Assembly: GCA_009741485.1 (NCBI GenBank)
Contig: CM019217.1
Coordinates: 39,351,500-39,415,499 of the forward strand
Source of the DNA: Malurus cyaneus samueli
Lineage: Eukaryota; Chordata; Aves; Passeriformes; Maluridae
DNA: 64,000 bases
Reading direction: 5' to 3'
The translations under genes were made by a program, and so were the position numbers. Positions 36,217 to 49,910 of this stretch are shown here, one piece after another. Under the pieces are notes generated by a model that saw only the letters and a program-made list of their open reading frames with translations, was not told where the DNA came from and did no database searches. The number at the start of each line of letters is the position of its first letter. Within the stretch, counting starts at the first letter, position 1.

Positions 36217-39200
36217 GCCAGTTCCTTGAAAACTAACTACCTCCTAGGAATATGTCATTTGCAACACAATTCCTCTGGAAAACAGGCAGGTCTGATCATA
36301 AGTGTACCTGGATTCCTTCTAGATTTCCTCCTCAATTCCTCTGGCAAATTACTCATGATTCCAAAGTCTGCAAACAAGTTTCTAGATTTGGGGCTTCAGA
36401 AGTGCTCCAAAAATGAGCTCTCTAATATCACAAATACTTCATAAGGACCATTGTTCAAACCCTTCCTGTACTGCTCCTGGTTTTCCAAAAATCCTATAAA
36501 AGCAGCTGAAAAAAAGGTCTTGATTTCCTCAAAAAAAAAAAATCTTGGACTTTTTACTCCTGCTGAAATGTCACCACCTTATTCCACAGTTCTGTTAGAA
36601 TTTTTGAGCATATGTGTATAATTCAGGAAATTGTGATTCTGGTTCCAAATTAAGCTAGAATCCCGGACCATTCTCAAAATGACTCAAAAAATCTCTTGAA
36701 ATATGTCTCCATAGACTGAAAAAAAAAATCCCTAATTCATATGTTAAAAAAATCTGAAATGTAACTGCCGTAGAAATCATTGGGCCTGGAAGACTTCAAC
36801 TGCAGGCTCTCAGCATACTAAAGACCTCAGAGAGATATAAAAGTTGCCTGCAAAATTTGTTCATGCTTCAGTACATTATAAATGCCTCTCATTACTCAAA
36901 ATAACAATATAGCAGAGGTTTTTAGGCATAAATCCAGATTGAAGTTGCAATAAAAAGTCAATGTTTGCATAATACTCTGTCAATTCTTGATAAGTGCATT
37001 TCTTAGGGATTCTTGACAATGTGTAGGAGCACAGAAATACAAGAGTGGTTCAATGCACATTTTATTTTTAATCATTGTCCAACTAAAAAGCTATTTTTAT
37101 ATGTAATATATCACAGCTCTTTTCTGTATAGATGATCCTGTCCCTTGTACTTCAGGAAAAGTTATATAGTGCTCTCTGTAGGATACAAATTGAATGTGCA
37201 GCGAGACAAAAATAAAAGGATCAATATGATCATTTCCCACAGATTTACAAGGATTTAAAAGTAATAGTTCTTTCAAAACTGGAACAGACTTTAATAGCTT
37301 AGAGCAAAATGCCTACATGTTATTTGAAACCTTGCCGGTTTGTGAATATTGATCCAATATAATTTTTGTATGTGCTTCTATGAATAATTTATAAATGCCT
37401 CAAGCAGTAGCTAGATGCTTCTGATGAAGAAAAATAAGACTGTGAAATATACTTTAAATGGATTGGATGCTGAAGTACAAGGGTAGCTCCAAGTGTGTTC
37501 AAAGCTTGGGAATACACTAATCCAGAAAGTGCCACAGAGTGCTCATTTTATATGTGGCATCATTAAAAATGTGGTAGCAAAGAGCCTAAAGACTTCAAGG
37601 TGCGAATGAGGGGTTTTTAAGCCTCTTTCCTCTCTGTTTAGGAATGTCTGGACAAATCATCCAGATCCAGGCCCCAAGGGCAACCTTCAGTGATGCAGTG
37701 ATGAGAATAACATCTGCAACGATGACAGCAAAACCTGCCTTCAATGAGCACACTTGATAAAATTAAATATTTCAATAAAGCCTGAAACACTCACAGCACT
37801 TTAAGCACTTCTGCACTGGTCAAAACACAGAGGGACTAATTTCCTAAACATTGGCACTACCTGCCCTGGCCTAGATACTTTGAGAATATTGCACTGCACA
37901 TGGCTGTGCATCAGGAGATGCTCTGAGCCATTTTGATACCCGCAGTATATTCTGCTCCTGCACAGCACTTACAGCAGCCAGCTACCTCTGACTACCCCAC
38001 TGGCATTGCTAAATTGCTGCACTGTGCTGGGGGACCAAATACTTACTGTCAGGCTGACTTCCATGATATTTGTTCCAGTTTAAGACAAAATGGCCAGTGA
38101 AAATCAGTACAGTAACCTGGTAACTATGAAATTTTCCTAAGCATCTGATGCAAACCAAAAAGCCAACAAGGTAGAATCCTGCCAAGGGCTGACCTGAAAA
38201 GCACTGTTTAGCTGCTGCCTGTGCCTACATTTGGTGAAACACTGTGAGCTGCATTTATACTGCCCCAGTGGAGTATCACTTGTCCATGTCCACAGCCACC
38301 CAATGTGTTTCTATTCCTTCTTGTCTGGACTCCACTCTAACGGGAAATACAGAGGTAGCACGTTAAGGAAATGCAGGCACTAACCAGAAGACGATACATG
38401 CTGGTGTCCTAAACATACAGAAGTTGTCAACAAAACCTGCTCCAATTTCTTTTTTTCCAACCTGCCCAAAATTAATATTCCAGTGTGTCTTAAAACATGC
38501 TGTGTCCTTCATGTCACAGCATGACAGCACACAACCAGAACCATCCACCAGGCTCCTTCCCCTCTCACGCAGTGCATATCACAGCTGCCAGAGACCAGGA
38601 TCTTGCCCAACAGGCCCTATCTGAGGCTACAGGTTTCCTTTTAGGAGCATTTCCAAGTGGCAACATCAGAAGACATCAGCAGAGCTGACACACACAAGCT
38701 ATTTCAACAACGCCAGTGCAAGTCTGAAGCTGCAAGCCACGTGCAGGCCAAAGGATATCATCGGCAGTGGGGTACAGCTCGAAATTTCCAAGAATTTCTG
38801 TGGTAGAGATGGAACTTGTCATAACCTATACATTGTTATAAAAGGACATGGATTTTCATTTTACACTGCTGTTCTTTATGAGGGAAAGCACAACAGCAAG
38901 AAAACTGTTCCACTCATAACCTCCATTTGACTGACACTTTCCTACAAATAGCCTCCTCATAGACTTGGTAACTAGATTTACTAAGGTCTCATATTTGATG
39001 TTAACACTACTTCAAGGAGGGTTTTAAAGAAGAAGAGAAAAACCAGAATAGGAAAAATCAATGTTGCTCCCTTTTCCAGCTGGGGTGGGTTTTAGACAAT
39101 CAAATTTCAATCAAAACCAAAACTTGTATCCATACAATTTAAAAGATAAATCAGACCCATGCAGGTACAAATACAAGTTGAATCAGGAAACTTGGTCTTT

Positions 39201-41090
39201 CAGATCACAAATGACTTGGTTTTAATTTTAAATAACACGGGAGTCATGCACAGCTCGGCGCACAAGGAACTACTACAGAGCAACATTTAAAACCGTACCA
39301 GCAAAATTATGTGTAAAGGAAATTTTGACAGGATTTAGCTGGCTAATGAACTTTTTCTACACCCATCAGCCAGAATCACTATTGGCCACACTCTGGTTGC
39401 CAGAATAATTATGTGCTGGTGAAAGAATATGCCAATAATAACAGCTTGAGTAGGGCAGGAAACCATCACTGCTGCCAAATATACAAATACCATTAAAAGA
39501 CTAAACTTACAAATTATTAAATATTCATCTTTTAAAGTTGCAATATCATACACATCTAACTGAAGTTTAAAATTAAAATCTTATTTCAGTAAGTTTTCCA
39601 CCAAAGAGACCACAGTTTGAGAAGATCAGGTGCTGTGAATGTGCATAGATTGCCACATATGCCTACCCTATTTGTTTGTTTCTCCTCATGACCTCTGTCT
39701 TCTACTCCAAAGACACACGTTCCTGTGATTTATTGCTTCTACTGTGTTCTAGAAAACTGCACATCTCCCAGGACACTAGGTTTCTAGATTCTAAACCTCA
39801 GAACACCATATTTATCAAATATATAACAAAGAATTCTGAATGTAACATCAGGGCAGCTTAGCAGGTATTTCTCATTAGCAGCTTTAGAAAAGTGGAAAGG
39901 GAAATATGATTCATGTTCAATATTTACTCATATATAAGAACCTTCTAATACAGCTTCCTTCTACCATATATTTGCCCTGATAATCTCAGCAGAAAGAAGC
40001 AAGTTAAAGAAGATTGTTTTGATTCCTCATAAAATTAGGTGGATTTTGATTTGCTTTTCCTAGATGCAGGGATGCAACTGAAGAGAAACAGGCTGGCAAC
40101 TCACTGGCCAACTCATGTATTGACTGCATATTTGAAAACAAGATTCAAAAGGGATTACTTTTAGACCCTGAAACAGGAGGTGTTGTAATTGAGGGGCCAT
40201 ATTTCAACTGCACTCTTGTGTACATCCCTTCAGAGAGATCCAACCACCACCTGTAATGCTTGCTCCACCTCCAAAACCACAGCAATTTCTTATCAACAAC
40301 AGCTGCTGCACAAAAAGCCCAGAGACACAGAAGCGATTCTACCTCCCTGTTCTGCAAAACTCCCTGCAAACTATTTACTGGCACTGGTGTCCTGGTAGGA
40401 CTACTGCTCCCACAGTGTTAATTCCACAGCTGCACAGAGGCTGCTGAGGAAAGTAGGGCATGACACACTAAATGTTGGTCTCTGCTTAGTGTTTGAGGTA
40501 GTTTTCTTCTGCCTTTTGCAGAAAGGCTGGAATGTTTCTATTAGCCAGCCTAATGTCCATGATAAGGAAATTTTAAAGGCCATGTGCTGTCAAAGCTCCC
40601 AAGGACAGTCTGCAATAACAGGCTGGCCAGTGCCACTTACATTTAGGGGCTTTGAAGACACCGTGCTTCAGCATTCATGTTATTAACCATGACTATTTGC
40701 ACAAGTGCTCTTAATAATACTCTACATCCAAATTTGCAATAGCAGCTAATAAATTAATAACATAACATCTACATTATTTTTGGGCCTTTTCTACAAAGCG
40801 TTGTTCCTACAAACATAGTTGTAAGCCATTCTCACAGAGACTAACATGAGAAAGAAAACAGACGCAAGTAATTATGGAGACACATCTGAAAAAAGTGGCA
40901 AATGCTATTGCAGCCCAGTGTGCCTGTGTGGGAGAAGGTAACAGAGAGGGAGGCACTGCTGAAGCCATTTTGCCTCAGTTAGGGAAGAACTCAGAATTAC
41001 TGGCTGAAATGTTGTACAGATGGGCTTCCATAATGGGAAAACCTGTGCTGACATTAACATTCAGAGACATGGACACAGTGGACTTCTTCA
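36217..41090. other. Unannotated stretch, no supported gene
   Basis: No supported gene. Overlapping frames of about 60-80 codons lie at 38.4-38.7 and 40.1-40.7 kb, in patches with more G+C than average, without recognised domains. Shorter A runs (about 9-13) lie at 36.5-36.75 kb. Confidence 0.5.
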
Positions 41091-41146
41091 GGGAGGAGGG
41101 AGAAAAGAAGAAGAAAGAAGAAGAAAGAGAGGAGAAAGAAGAAGAG
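41091..41146 (+). repeat. Purine-only (GAA/GGA) tract
   Basis: Fifty-six consecutive purines consist mainly of GAA and GAAA units. They form the KKKKEEE-like C-terminus of a spurious 92-codon frame that starts at 40874. Such mirror-rich homopurine runs can adopt triplex (H-DNA) structure. I regard the frame as chance, because its upstream part has no recognisable domain. Confidence 0.93.
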
Positions 41147-42986
41147 TTCTAAAAAGGACGTTTAGTGCAACATTTGGATTTTTTTTTTTTAATTAGAAGA
41201 CAGGAAATGGCTGCACATCCTCCTTTTCTTCTAATCACGAAATACAATGTTAAATAAGACTTAAAGTTGTACTAAGGGTTTTCTCAATTTTTCTTTCTTG
41301 TTTTTCATTGTGTCTTCAGTAGAAATGTGATATCAATCATACAGTAAGCTTTTCTCTCAGAAGTGCTATTAAACATGGTATGGTTAGGAAACACATATCA
41401 GACACTCTGGTATTTCCACAGAAATAAATACATATTGAAGTAGTATCACAGAGCATTAGAAGGGATAAACTAATAGTTTAAGCAAGCTTCTGAATGTTTT
41501 TTTGAGTTTGGGTCTCTTTTCCTCACCTAATCTGTGTCAATAGTATTAACTAAAAACAGATCTACAAATATTTACCATGTAAAGCAGAAACACATGCAAG
41601 GCGCTTCAGAAAACTCTGTTCAGCAATCCAATATTTGTTTTATTCAGTTCAGCACCGATACACTGGGATCTGTGCCAAGGTTACGCATGTTGTTGAATGA
41701 ATCCCAAAGTGTCCTTTTCCGCTCTGTTTTGAATCCCCATTAGTATAGTTTGCTGCAACAATAAACCTCACCCCCTTCTCACCCGTCTGGCTCCCTGTGG
41801 AGCAATACACACTTTACTCAAGAACTCACATCCACACAGAAACACACTGATTATGCATTCCCAGCAGAAGACTGGAAATCAGAGCAGGCAAAAAATAATT
41901 AACACAAGTCATTTCAGAAGGAAAAAGGACAGCAAACATATAGAGCAGACAGGTTCTCTCTCTCAAAATACCAACAAACCCATCATTTAGGTAGGACTGC
42001 TACCAAGAGGAGAATTTGACACAATTACTATAACCATGAGAAAACCCAAGGCTGATGCATTTTCCCAAGTTTCAGAAAATACAGGTGAAACCTATTTCAT
42101 TGGTGCAACTGGATAGTTCTAGTGAGAATGATTTTACAAACAGATTTCATCACCACAGAGGCAAATCCTGCCTCTTTCACACAGAAATAAATGCAGAACT
42201 AGTAGTGCTCATCTTTTCAAGATGAGTGTGTGTACATCACACAGTCTATCCCATGCTCTGCTATTTTCACCGCTAAATAGACAATAACTGAGGAGCTGCC
42301 AAGCAGCCTGTGGGCAAGGATTACACTCTCCCAGGTCAGGCCATGCAGAAGTCCTAAGGATTCTTGCATGTTACAGGTCCTGCAATAGCAGAATAAGTTA
42401 ACACTTGTTCCACTCAAAAATATCTCCTTGGAGAGGTTTTTTTGCCGGCTATAAAAAAAGAATGTTTAATCCACGCAATATGTTCCAGTGTTATCATCAC
42501 TCATATCAATGCATGACGCATTAAAAATTTAACCTGTTGATATAAAAATTAACTGTCATAAAACAAACACACAGAAAAACCTGTTTTCTTTCTAATAAAA
42601 AGAAACTCCACCCTCTCCCATCCCTAACTGGCAATTTTTTTGTTCTTTCATTTGAGAACATATGAGCTTCGGTACTCTCATGCCCCTTGTGAGTTCACCA
42701 TCCAATTACCTATCATCACCCAGTAGTGATTCACACCCTGAAGTTAGATTTAGTAGTTTGAAAATTCATTTCCAGCGAAGTTCAAATGAAACAGGTCAAA
42801 GGGACACATCACTGGTAACTTTGAGAGCACAGATGTTTAGCAGAGACAAGTTTAAAATTCATTCTGGAAGCAGTTTAGCTTTTGAACTCACAATGAGGTT
42901 AGCCTTTTTAGCAAGAGAGTATTCACATCAATTTCATTTTCCTACATTCCTTTGAGTCAGTAATACTTAAAACAAGAGCAGGGTGT

Positions 42987-42990
<4 letters not shown>
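41147..42990. other. Unannotated stretch, no supported gene
   Basis: A 97-codon plus frame (42662-42955) ends 35 bases before an A28 tract. As at 36.2 kb, a processed pseudogene was considered, but the peptide is not recognisable and no target-site duplication was seen. Nothing else is supported. Confidence 0.45.

Positions 42991-43018
<28 letters not shown>
42991..43018 (+). repeat. A28 homopolymer
   Basis: Twenty-eight uninterrupted A follow GTGTTATT and precede GAGAATTAC. It is the longest pure mononucleotide run in the window. It may be a retroposition tail or slippage product. No parent element is recognised. Confidence 0.97.
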
Positions 43019-43023
<5 letters not shown>

Positions 43024-44091
43024 TTACTTTGTAAAAGTAACATAGAAAATTAGTATATTGGTCTGTGTGACTTGTTCTATTCAGCAAATCAGATAGGGAT
43101 GAAAGAATTCAGTGATTTTTATCTGCAAAACATTAATACTAATACCCTTTTATATTTCTGTGTCAGAGCAAGACTCAAGTACCTGCTTATGTTTCTCAGT
43201 GAAAGAAATAAGTTAGAAGCACGCCTATGTCAGGAGACTGATACAAAGTTCTAATTTAGAATGCAGAATAAAATAAGTAACACTAACTCTACTGTGACAA
43301 TACCTTAAGCCAAAGTGTGGAAGACAGACCTATAAAACTACAGAAATTACACTACACTGTGACATACAACCTTCTACATTGTACAGACCGTAACATTAAA
43401 TGCGTTATAACACCTGCTCTCCTCTGTTCCTGGATCCACGGCTAAGGAACAGGGCTGGCTTTGAGGGACCTGCATCTTAAGGCAGAAGATGACACACAAT
43501 TCTTTGGGGATTGTGCCAGGTCTCTGCACATTTTTCCCACCCACCACTTGCAGCCCTCATGGAAACATTGCAGTGCTAAATCTCTTGTGAATTGCACCGA
43601 GTTCCTGTGGAGAGGAGTTATTAAAGTTGCACCTTCAAGGACAGACACTGGCCAATGAAACAAGAGAAGCCCCAAAAGAGGAAAATTGTCCTTGGCAGAG
43701 GAGCATTTAGCCCGCTTGATAAATATTGATCTCTTCCATAAGCTCAAATAAAAAACAAGGGATCCTTCTGCTATTGTTCTTCATATTTACAAGGTCTGGT
43801 TTGCATAACACAATGAGTTTGCTATTACCTTTCTTCCTGCAATTAAAAACATAACAGCATGCACATGAGATCAAAAATAAGACAACATTATTTGAAAGTG
43901 CATATTTCATAGAAAATTGCAAAAAATCTTCTTATACATTGTGGGGAAAGTAGAGGACTTACAGCTTACTATAGAGAGATTACTTTTGAATTATTTTAAT
44001 TTGATTTCAAACCCCATTACATGAAAAAAATTACTGTAGTTTCAAATGAAAAATGCGCACGTGGAAGAATGTATAATCAACCTCACAACCC
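43019..44091. other. Unannotated stretch, no supported gene
   Basis: From about 43.42 to 43.74 kb the sequence is richer in G+C and has frames open on both strands (65 codons plus, 101 codons minus). No family is recognised. It could be a conserved non-coding element or exon debris, and only comparison with other birds would tell. Confidence 0.4.
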
Positions 44092-44143
44092 ACTTTTTTC
44101 TTTTGTTTTCTTTCTTTGTTCTTTTTTCTTTTTTCTTTTTTTT
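44092..44143. repeat. Pyrimidine-rich (TTTTTC)n tract
   Basis: Fifty-two bases of T and C, broken by two G, lie about 85 bases before the recognisable CR1 piece. Read as a plus-strand polypyrimidine tract, it is not followed by an obvious AG-bounded exon. Confidence 0.92.
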
Positions 44144-44228
44144 AATGCAATTCTTTTTTGAGAACACAGAAAGGAAAATATTGAGTGTATTTAGTGTATT
44201 TACAAAAGAGATCCCAGATGGGATGATT

Positions 44229-44391
44229 GGTTGCCCAGAGAGGTGATAGATGCCCATCCTGGAAACATTTAAGGTCAACATTTAAAGTTCCTCTGAGCAA
44301 CCTGATGTAGTTGAAGATGGCCCTGCTCACTGCAGGGGATTTGGAACTTTAAAGGTCCCTTCCAACCTGAATTATTCTATAATTCTGTGAT
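44229..44391 (+). mobile_element. CR1 LINE 3' end (plus strand)
   Basis: A clear CR1 3' terminal segment. GGTTGCCCAGAGAGGTGATA starts it, followed by the GATGCCCATCCTGGAA block, GAGCAACCTGATGTAGTTGA, a GGCCCTGCTCACTGCAGGGG stem, and GGTCCCTTCCAACCTGA. It ends in ATTCTATAATTCTGTGAT, two copies of the CR1 octamer. Compared with the consensus I remember, there is a small internal deletion just before AAGGTCCC, where about nine bases around AGATGATCT are missing. The copy is 5'-truncated to about 165 bases and has no coding part. Confidence 0.95.
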
Positions 44392-45882
44392 ATGCTTTGA
44401 ATGTAAATATATAGCCAGTAAGAAAGAAGCTCATGGATAAATTAGTTGCCCCAGAGTAAATTAACCAGGCACAAAACTTCGTATTGTATCTCAGTGTTTG
44501 GATTTTTATCACAGGGTGCAGTGAGATTCCAGGAGGAAATCCTATGAGCTGGACAGGAAGACATTTGATTCAGTGTTCTTGAAGATGGAGTTTGCTTTGA
44601 GTAACTTTTCTACAGGAGATTATTTCAATCTGCTATTAATTGCAGTAACCACAGTATTTCTCTTCAGTTTTTATGTTGAAATGACACCAGGTGGACTGAA
44701 CGTGTTACAAATTCGGTGTTGGTAAGAAGAGGTGGAAGTTAGATATTTTCCTAAATTTCGCCCTTTTAGCAGTTAAACACAAGCAAACACAAGAGGCCTC
44801 ATGGTAGTAGTTAGTTTCTGACCAGTACTAATTTAACATGTATCTTATTTCACAAGATGTTAATGTAAACCTGAGGGTGCAATTATACCCTTTAAAATAT
44901 TTTTCTTAAAATGAGATACTATTTAAACAGCGGAATATTAAACATCAAAATTAGATTAAACTGTACTGCTAAAGAGTATTAAGAAAAAAATACCAAAAAG
45001 CAAGCATAGATCTGATCCAGGCAAAATTATGTCCTATGGCCACCAACCAAAAAAAACTCCTTGGACTGTATATTGTTTATGAGTATTCTGTATGCAGAAG
45101 AATAATTCTGTTTCTCCTCTGCAACCCAGATACTAATTGTAGTACATTACCACTTTTTTCAACAGGAACACTACAATGCCTTCAAAATGAAAATCAACCT
45201 CTTGAAAGTTTCATATTTCATTGTCGCTTTGTAGTGTGGTTTCAAATCCCATTGCATGAGAGGCAAACCCATAAATATTAAAATGGAGCAATAAAATATT
45301 TTTGTATATTCAATTACAGTCCGGGGAGGCAATGAAAATGCTGAACTTTATTGGTGCCAAGGAAATTTTACATCATACAGCACCCTGAAAGACCTGCTCC
45401 TTCTTTTCCATACACGTGGTAGTTAACTGTGTAAATCTAGTAGCCAATGGAAATCAGCTGAACATACCAAAATCTCATTAATATATATCATGATAAACAA
45501 GAAAATGAGTGAAACCAACAACTCTAAAAGAATATTTGTACTTGTGTGAATAAATTATCTGCTCATTGACCTAGTTTCAGTCTAGTAGGGATATTCAGTC
45601 ACATCCAAAGGGAAAAAAAAAAAGAATCAGGACTTAAATATACTCAGAACAGTGCACAGCAGAGAAGTCAGAAAGCTGGAACCTAAGATGTCTAACCCAA
45701 TAAATAAAAAAACCCCACACAGTAACAAATAGACAGTAAGAATGATTGTATCTACTGGATAATAATTCTAGATCACTTCAGTTGACATGCATTAGCTAAG
45801 CTGACAAACTATGAATAATGTGTGGTAAAAGTAGACTGAGAAAACATCATTTTTCACTGTAAACTTTTCTGCTTTTCTTTGG
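44392..45882. other. Unannotated stretch, no supported gene
   Basis: No supported gene. A short exon-like frame near 45.32-45.42 kb, bounded by an AG and a weak GT, was examined and not accepted. Confidence 0.45.
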
Positions 45883-45908
45883 TTTTTTTTTTTTTTTTTT
45901 TTTTTTTT
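45883..45908 (-). repeat. T26 homopolymer
   Basis: Twenty-six uninterrupted T, equivalent to an A26 tail on the minus strand. The DNA to its right, which would be the body of a minus-strand insert, matches no retroelement or small RNA I recognise. Confidence 0.97.
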
Positions 45909-48900
45909 ATTTATAACTTTGCTTTACCCCATAAGATTGAATTGAGTGCTGTAGTTCTGACTTTTTCAAATAAAATTGATAAGAAGACTGATTTTAAATA
46001 CAAATATCTGGATATAATATTTAATAATGCTGGCACTTCTACAAAATACCAGTGGAAAGCACTGATCAAAATGTAACTTGATTTTTCAGAGATATTTACC
46101 AAAGAGAGAATTCCCTCTAAATGGGCATTAGTTTGGAAAACTGAAGTTTGAATAAAAATTAAAAAAAAGTCATTCTGGGATTATTTTAAAGTCCACTGTT
46201 GAAACATCTTTTGTAGGTTAGAAACTGAGAGGGAAGTTTGAGAGAATACCAAAGTGTTAGAGGGCACTCAGTTTGCATTTAATCTATGACATAATAGACA
46301 AAAATTCAGGTGTCAATATAATAGATAAGAAAGAAAATGGGCTGATAAAATAAACATATCAGTAGATCATTTAGACTCAGATGAGATGAAAACATTTCAA
46401 TTTATGTTACTAAGAGAATTATTTATCTTGGCAAAGGGCTGATAAGTTTCTACAGGAACAATATAGAAATCCTGACATAGCCTCAGTTTCAAGAGAAAAA
46501 AAATAAGAACAAATCTTGAGTTTGTTCAGTTGAGGGCAAAATTATTACTAAATGGCATCAGAACTTCAGCCAAGGTCATAAAACATGAGGAAATGCCATT
46601 ATCCAGAGCAGATCTTTCCTGGCACCTTTCTGACACCAGGACTTATCCCATCTAGTTACAGCTCAAGCTCTCGGAGCTGAGTTAGAGATAAAGGTGTTGA
46701 AGTTGAGAGCTTCAATAGCACTCGAGGATTTGGTTTTAATACTCAGCCACCTGGCAGGACCTGGAATCCACATCTCCTTGCCAGAAGCCCAGGTCAGTAA
46801 CACAGGACTGGGGAAGAGTCAGAGGTCTCACAACACCACGGGAAAGCACTCTGGCTCCAGGTACAACCTTCAAACTTGACAAGATGCAAAGGAGAACTGG
46901 GTGTTTTAAATCCCACCAGTCCTTCAGATTGGAAGAATTTGTAAGAGAATTACTCCAAAAGAAATCCTGTGATATTATTTTTGTGGGAAAGTCAAGAGCT
47001 GAAAAAGGGTGGATTTATATTCATTCAGGCCCTGAACTAAAGAATATAACGTGGGAGATGTGGTCAGACTGAAACCAAATGAATATTTTTTGAAGTTCAT
47101 TTTTAAAAAATAAAAAAAAACAGAACTTGTCTTCCATAAATTCAATATTATGCACAGACTTTAAGTCCCATTTTTATTTGCAATCATTAGTGTTCCTTTT
47201 AAAAGCAAATTATACTTTCAAAACAAATACTTCAAAGACTCTAAATCAGAAAAAGACAATAAAATACAAAGGCTTCTCTGAAATTGCATATTTTTTGTGG
47301 GATAGTGTTTTAATATCCTTATAAACTAGCCACAGTGTACCCAAGGACTCACTGAATTAAATTCTAATATATTCTTTCATGTTCCTTCTCTATCTCTTGC
47401 ACAAGTGCTTCAGATACCTCAAACCAATCCATATGGCACTAAATAAGGGAAGTTTGGGCTAAACTAAACTGAGTCCACAGAGTCCCACAGGCACAAGAGA
47501 AGCATTTCAGCAGCCAGTCAATTGAAAATCTTCCTGGATACTCACAGCTAATGGTAGAAAGAAGACAAAGAAGGAATTTAGCTACAAACTGAGAAAGATC
47601 TTACTGGGAACCCCAGCCCGACCTTCATTTTAAGACTGGCAGCTGTCTAGTAGAGTTGGGGTGGGTGGAAATCATACCTTCACTGAGATTACCAGCAGAA
47701 CTCTTTTGACTTTAATGGCTCCAGAACAACGACTACATCCTTCAGCACAGACTTTGGTACGCATGCTTTCCATGACACTGTCATTTCAATACAATAGCAC
47801 TTTGGAGGAATTTTCACAACAATGTATAGGATACAAACTATAAATTAATATAATCCAAGCCTTCACCTCTGACAGTAAATGACTCAAGTTTTTTCCCAAA
47901 GCAGAGTTTTTGTCCTGAAAACAAAGATGAACTTCTGACCTTTATAGTTAATCAGCCTTTAAAACTTTGGTAGTACAAGGCATCCTTAAGAAAATATATT
48001 TCTTTCATCTGTATGTGGTGGTGTTACATAGCTTTTCCTGGACAAACTGGCAACTTCTGACTCACTCATATTTATGAGAAAGACTGTGAGTAGGCAACTT
48101 CTAGCACTGGTTCTCAGCATTATATTTCGTCTATGAAAATAAGGAAGTATATTACGTAAGAAAACAAAGGGGAATAACTTATTGCCCTTTTGGGTATCCG
48201 GGATATTTACAAACCTACATCCTTGCTGACGCAGTGAAAATACAAACGAGTAATCTTGAGAGACTTACTGTCCCCAGGGCTACACTGTTTTTAATTCTTT
48301 TATTGTTATTTATCTAGTCATGGAAGAACCGCAGACAGGAAGGACTCATTTCAGTTAATTCATGTTTCCATCCATAAATGAGCAGATAAAATTCACAGTG
48401 AGATTTCTGAAACATTTGCTTCACTTTTTGGAGGACTGTCAACTGTTGTATATGCAACAGCATTAGCAAAAAGACACAGATGTCATTTTATTTCCTGCAA
48501 GTTCTTCCATTTATTTAAAAGACGATTCTCCCTGTTTCTGTGCTGGAGGAGCACTTTCATCCCCAGCCAGAACAGAGCTGTGGGTAGTGCTCAGCACCTT
48601 CCCTGGCTGCATAGAAGGTAAATTAAGAGGTTTTCCTCCTCTTGTGGGCTGCCATGTTGCAACAGGGATTAGTATTTTGCAAACATCACCAGGAAGTGGT
48701 TATTCAAACCAGGAGAAAACAAAAAAAAAATCAAAAGTAACCACTTCTAATCCTTGCTAACCCTAGACCTCAGAGTTAAGAAACTGGAAACCACGAAACT
48801 GATAAGAACCCAGGAGAGAGTAAAGAGACTATAATGCTTTTATAGTAAGGCTCTTCAGGTTTTTAAGCAAGTTGGGTCATTCTGAAGGGGCTGTGACACA

Positions 48901-49872
48901 TCAGTTTACCTGCTAGGGTTAATAATGCAGTCTTCTTCAATATTAAGTAGAACATTGTCACCAACCTTCCTGCATGAAAATCCAAATCCAACTTCCTTGA
49001 AAAGTGACAGAAAGGCGCAAGTCCCATGGTTCAAGCCCTTGTCTTTCTGGTCACTTCCACCACTATTCACTCCAATAACATACCTGAGTTTGTTCATCTA
49101 AGTCATGGTTATAATTAATGTGTGAGATGAAAAGGTCACTGTGAGTCATGCACATATTTTAAAGTGTTGTTAGAGTTTACTGAAAAATTGTTGCATAAGT
49201 CTTTTCTTTATTGTACGTTTTTTTAGAAACTCCAAAAGGGCAAATAGCTGCCATAATATTCCAACAATTATTTCAGTTTTGTTCATTTCAGCGATAACAG
49301 TTTTCATCTGGAGGACTGAATCTCTGATGTGTGCTTGCTTTTACAGACTGCATTAGAATTCAATTTTGAATTTCATAATTGTGTATTGAATACAACACTT
49401 ATTACTTACTCCTTTATTAAAATAAAAATATAGACAATCCTGGATGAAAGAACACAGGCCCTTTCCCTTTAGAATTGGCTGCTCCTATTTTTGAGCAAAA
49501 CCAAATTCAGAGCAAAATGCTTTCCCAGCCAACTCAATTTTCCTGGTAACTTCATGCCAGTAAAATGACTACGTTCTTTTCTATTTGATAGACAGCAATA
49601 ACATAGAACTATCTGAAATAAGCAGAACTAATAATGATAATATCACAGATACAATGCTAAAGGTTTGTTGCTCATTCTCCAAATGCACACAAAGAAAATT
49701 CACAGCTTTTGCAACCAGCAGCACAGCTCATTCCTATCCTCCTGACTCAGAAATTACCTAGGTGATTTCCATGCTATTATTAAGCACAATGAATTTACTA
49801 AACCCAAATTTACTGTTATGAAAAAGTACTGATAACCCAAAACTTGAAATTCTGATAACGTTTTTCATTTCC
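45909..49872. other. Unannotated stretch, no supported gene
   Basis: AT-rich, with only short frames of 60-66 codons. No repeat end or RNA gene was recognised. Confidence 0.5.
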
Positions 49873-49910
49873 TTCAAAGTTTAAAGTATTCAAAGTTTAA
49901 CATATTCAAA
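49873..49910. repeat. 16-bp tandem repeat, 2.4 copies
   Basis: TTCAAAGTTTAAAGTA (49873-49888) is followed by TTCAAAGTTTAACATA (49889-49904) and a partial TTCAAA. The two full units differ at two positions. Confidence 0.93.

Noticed and set aside
40874..41152. 92-codon frame with a K/E-rich C-terminus
   Set aside because: The charged tail is the translated purine tract and the rest has no domain or exon context.
42662..43018. Processed pseudogene ending in the A28 tract
   Set aside because: The 97-codon frame matches nothing known and no flanking duplication was found.
45320..45424. Possible small exon (AG before TCCGGGG, open for about 34 codons, GT near 45419)
   Set aside because: The polypyrimidine tract is poor, the donor is weak, the peptide is not recognised and no neighbouring exon was found.
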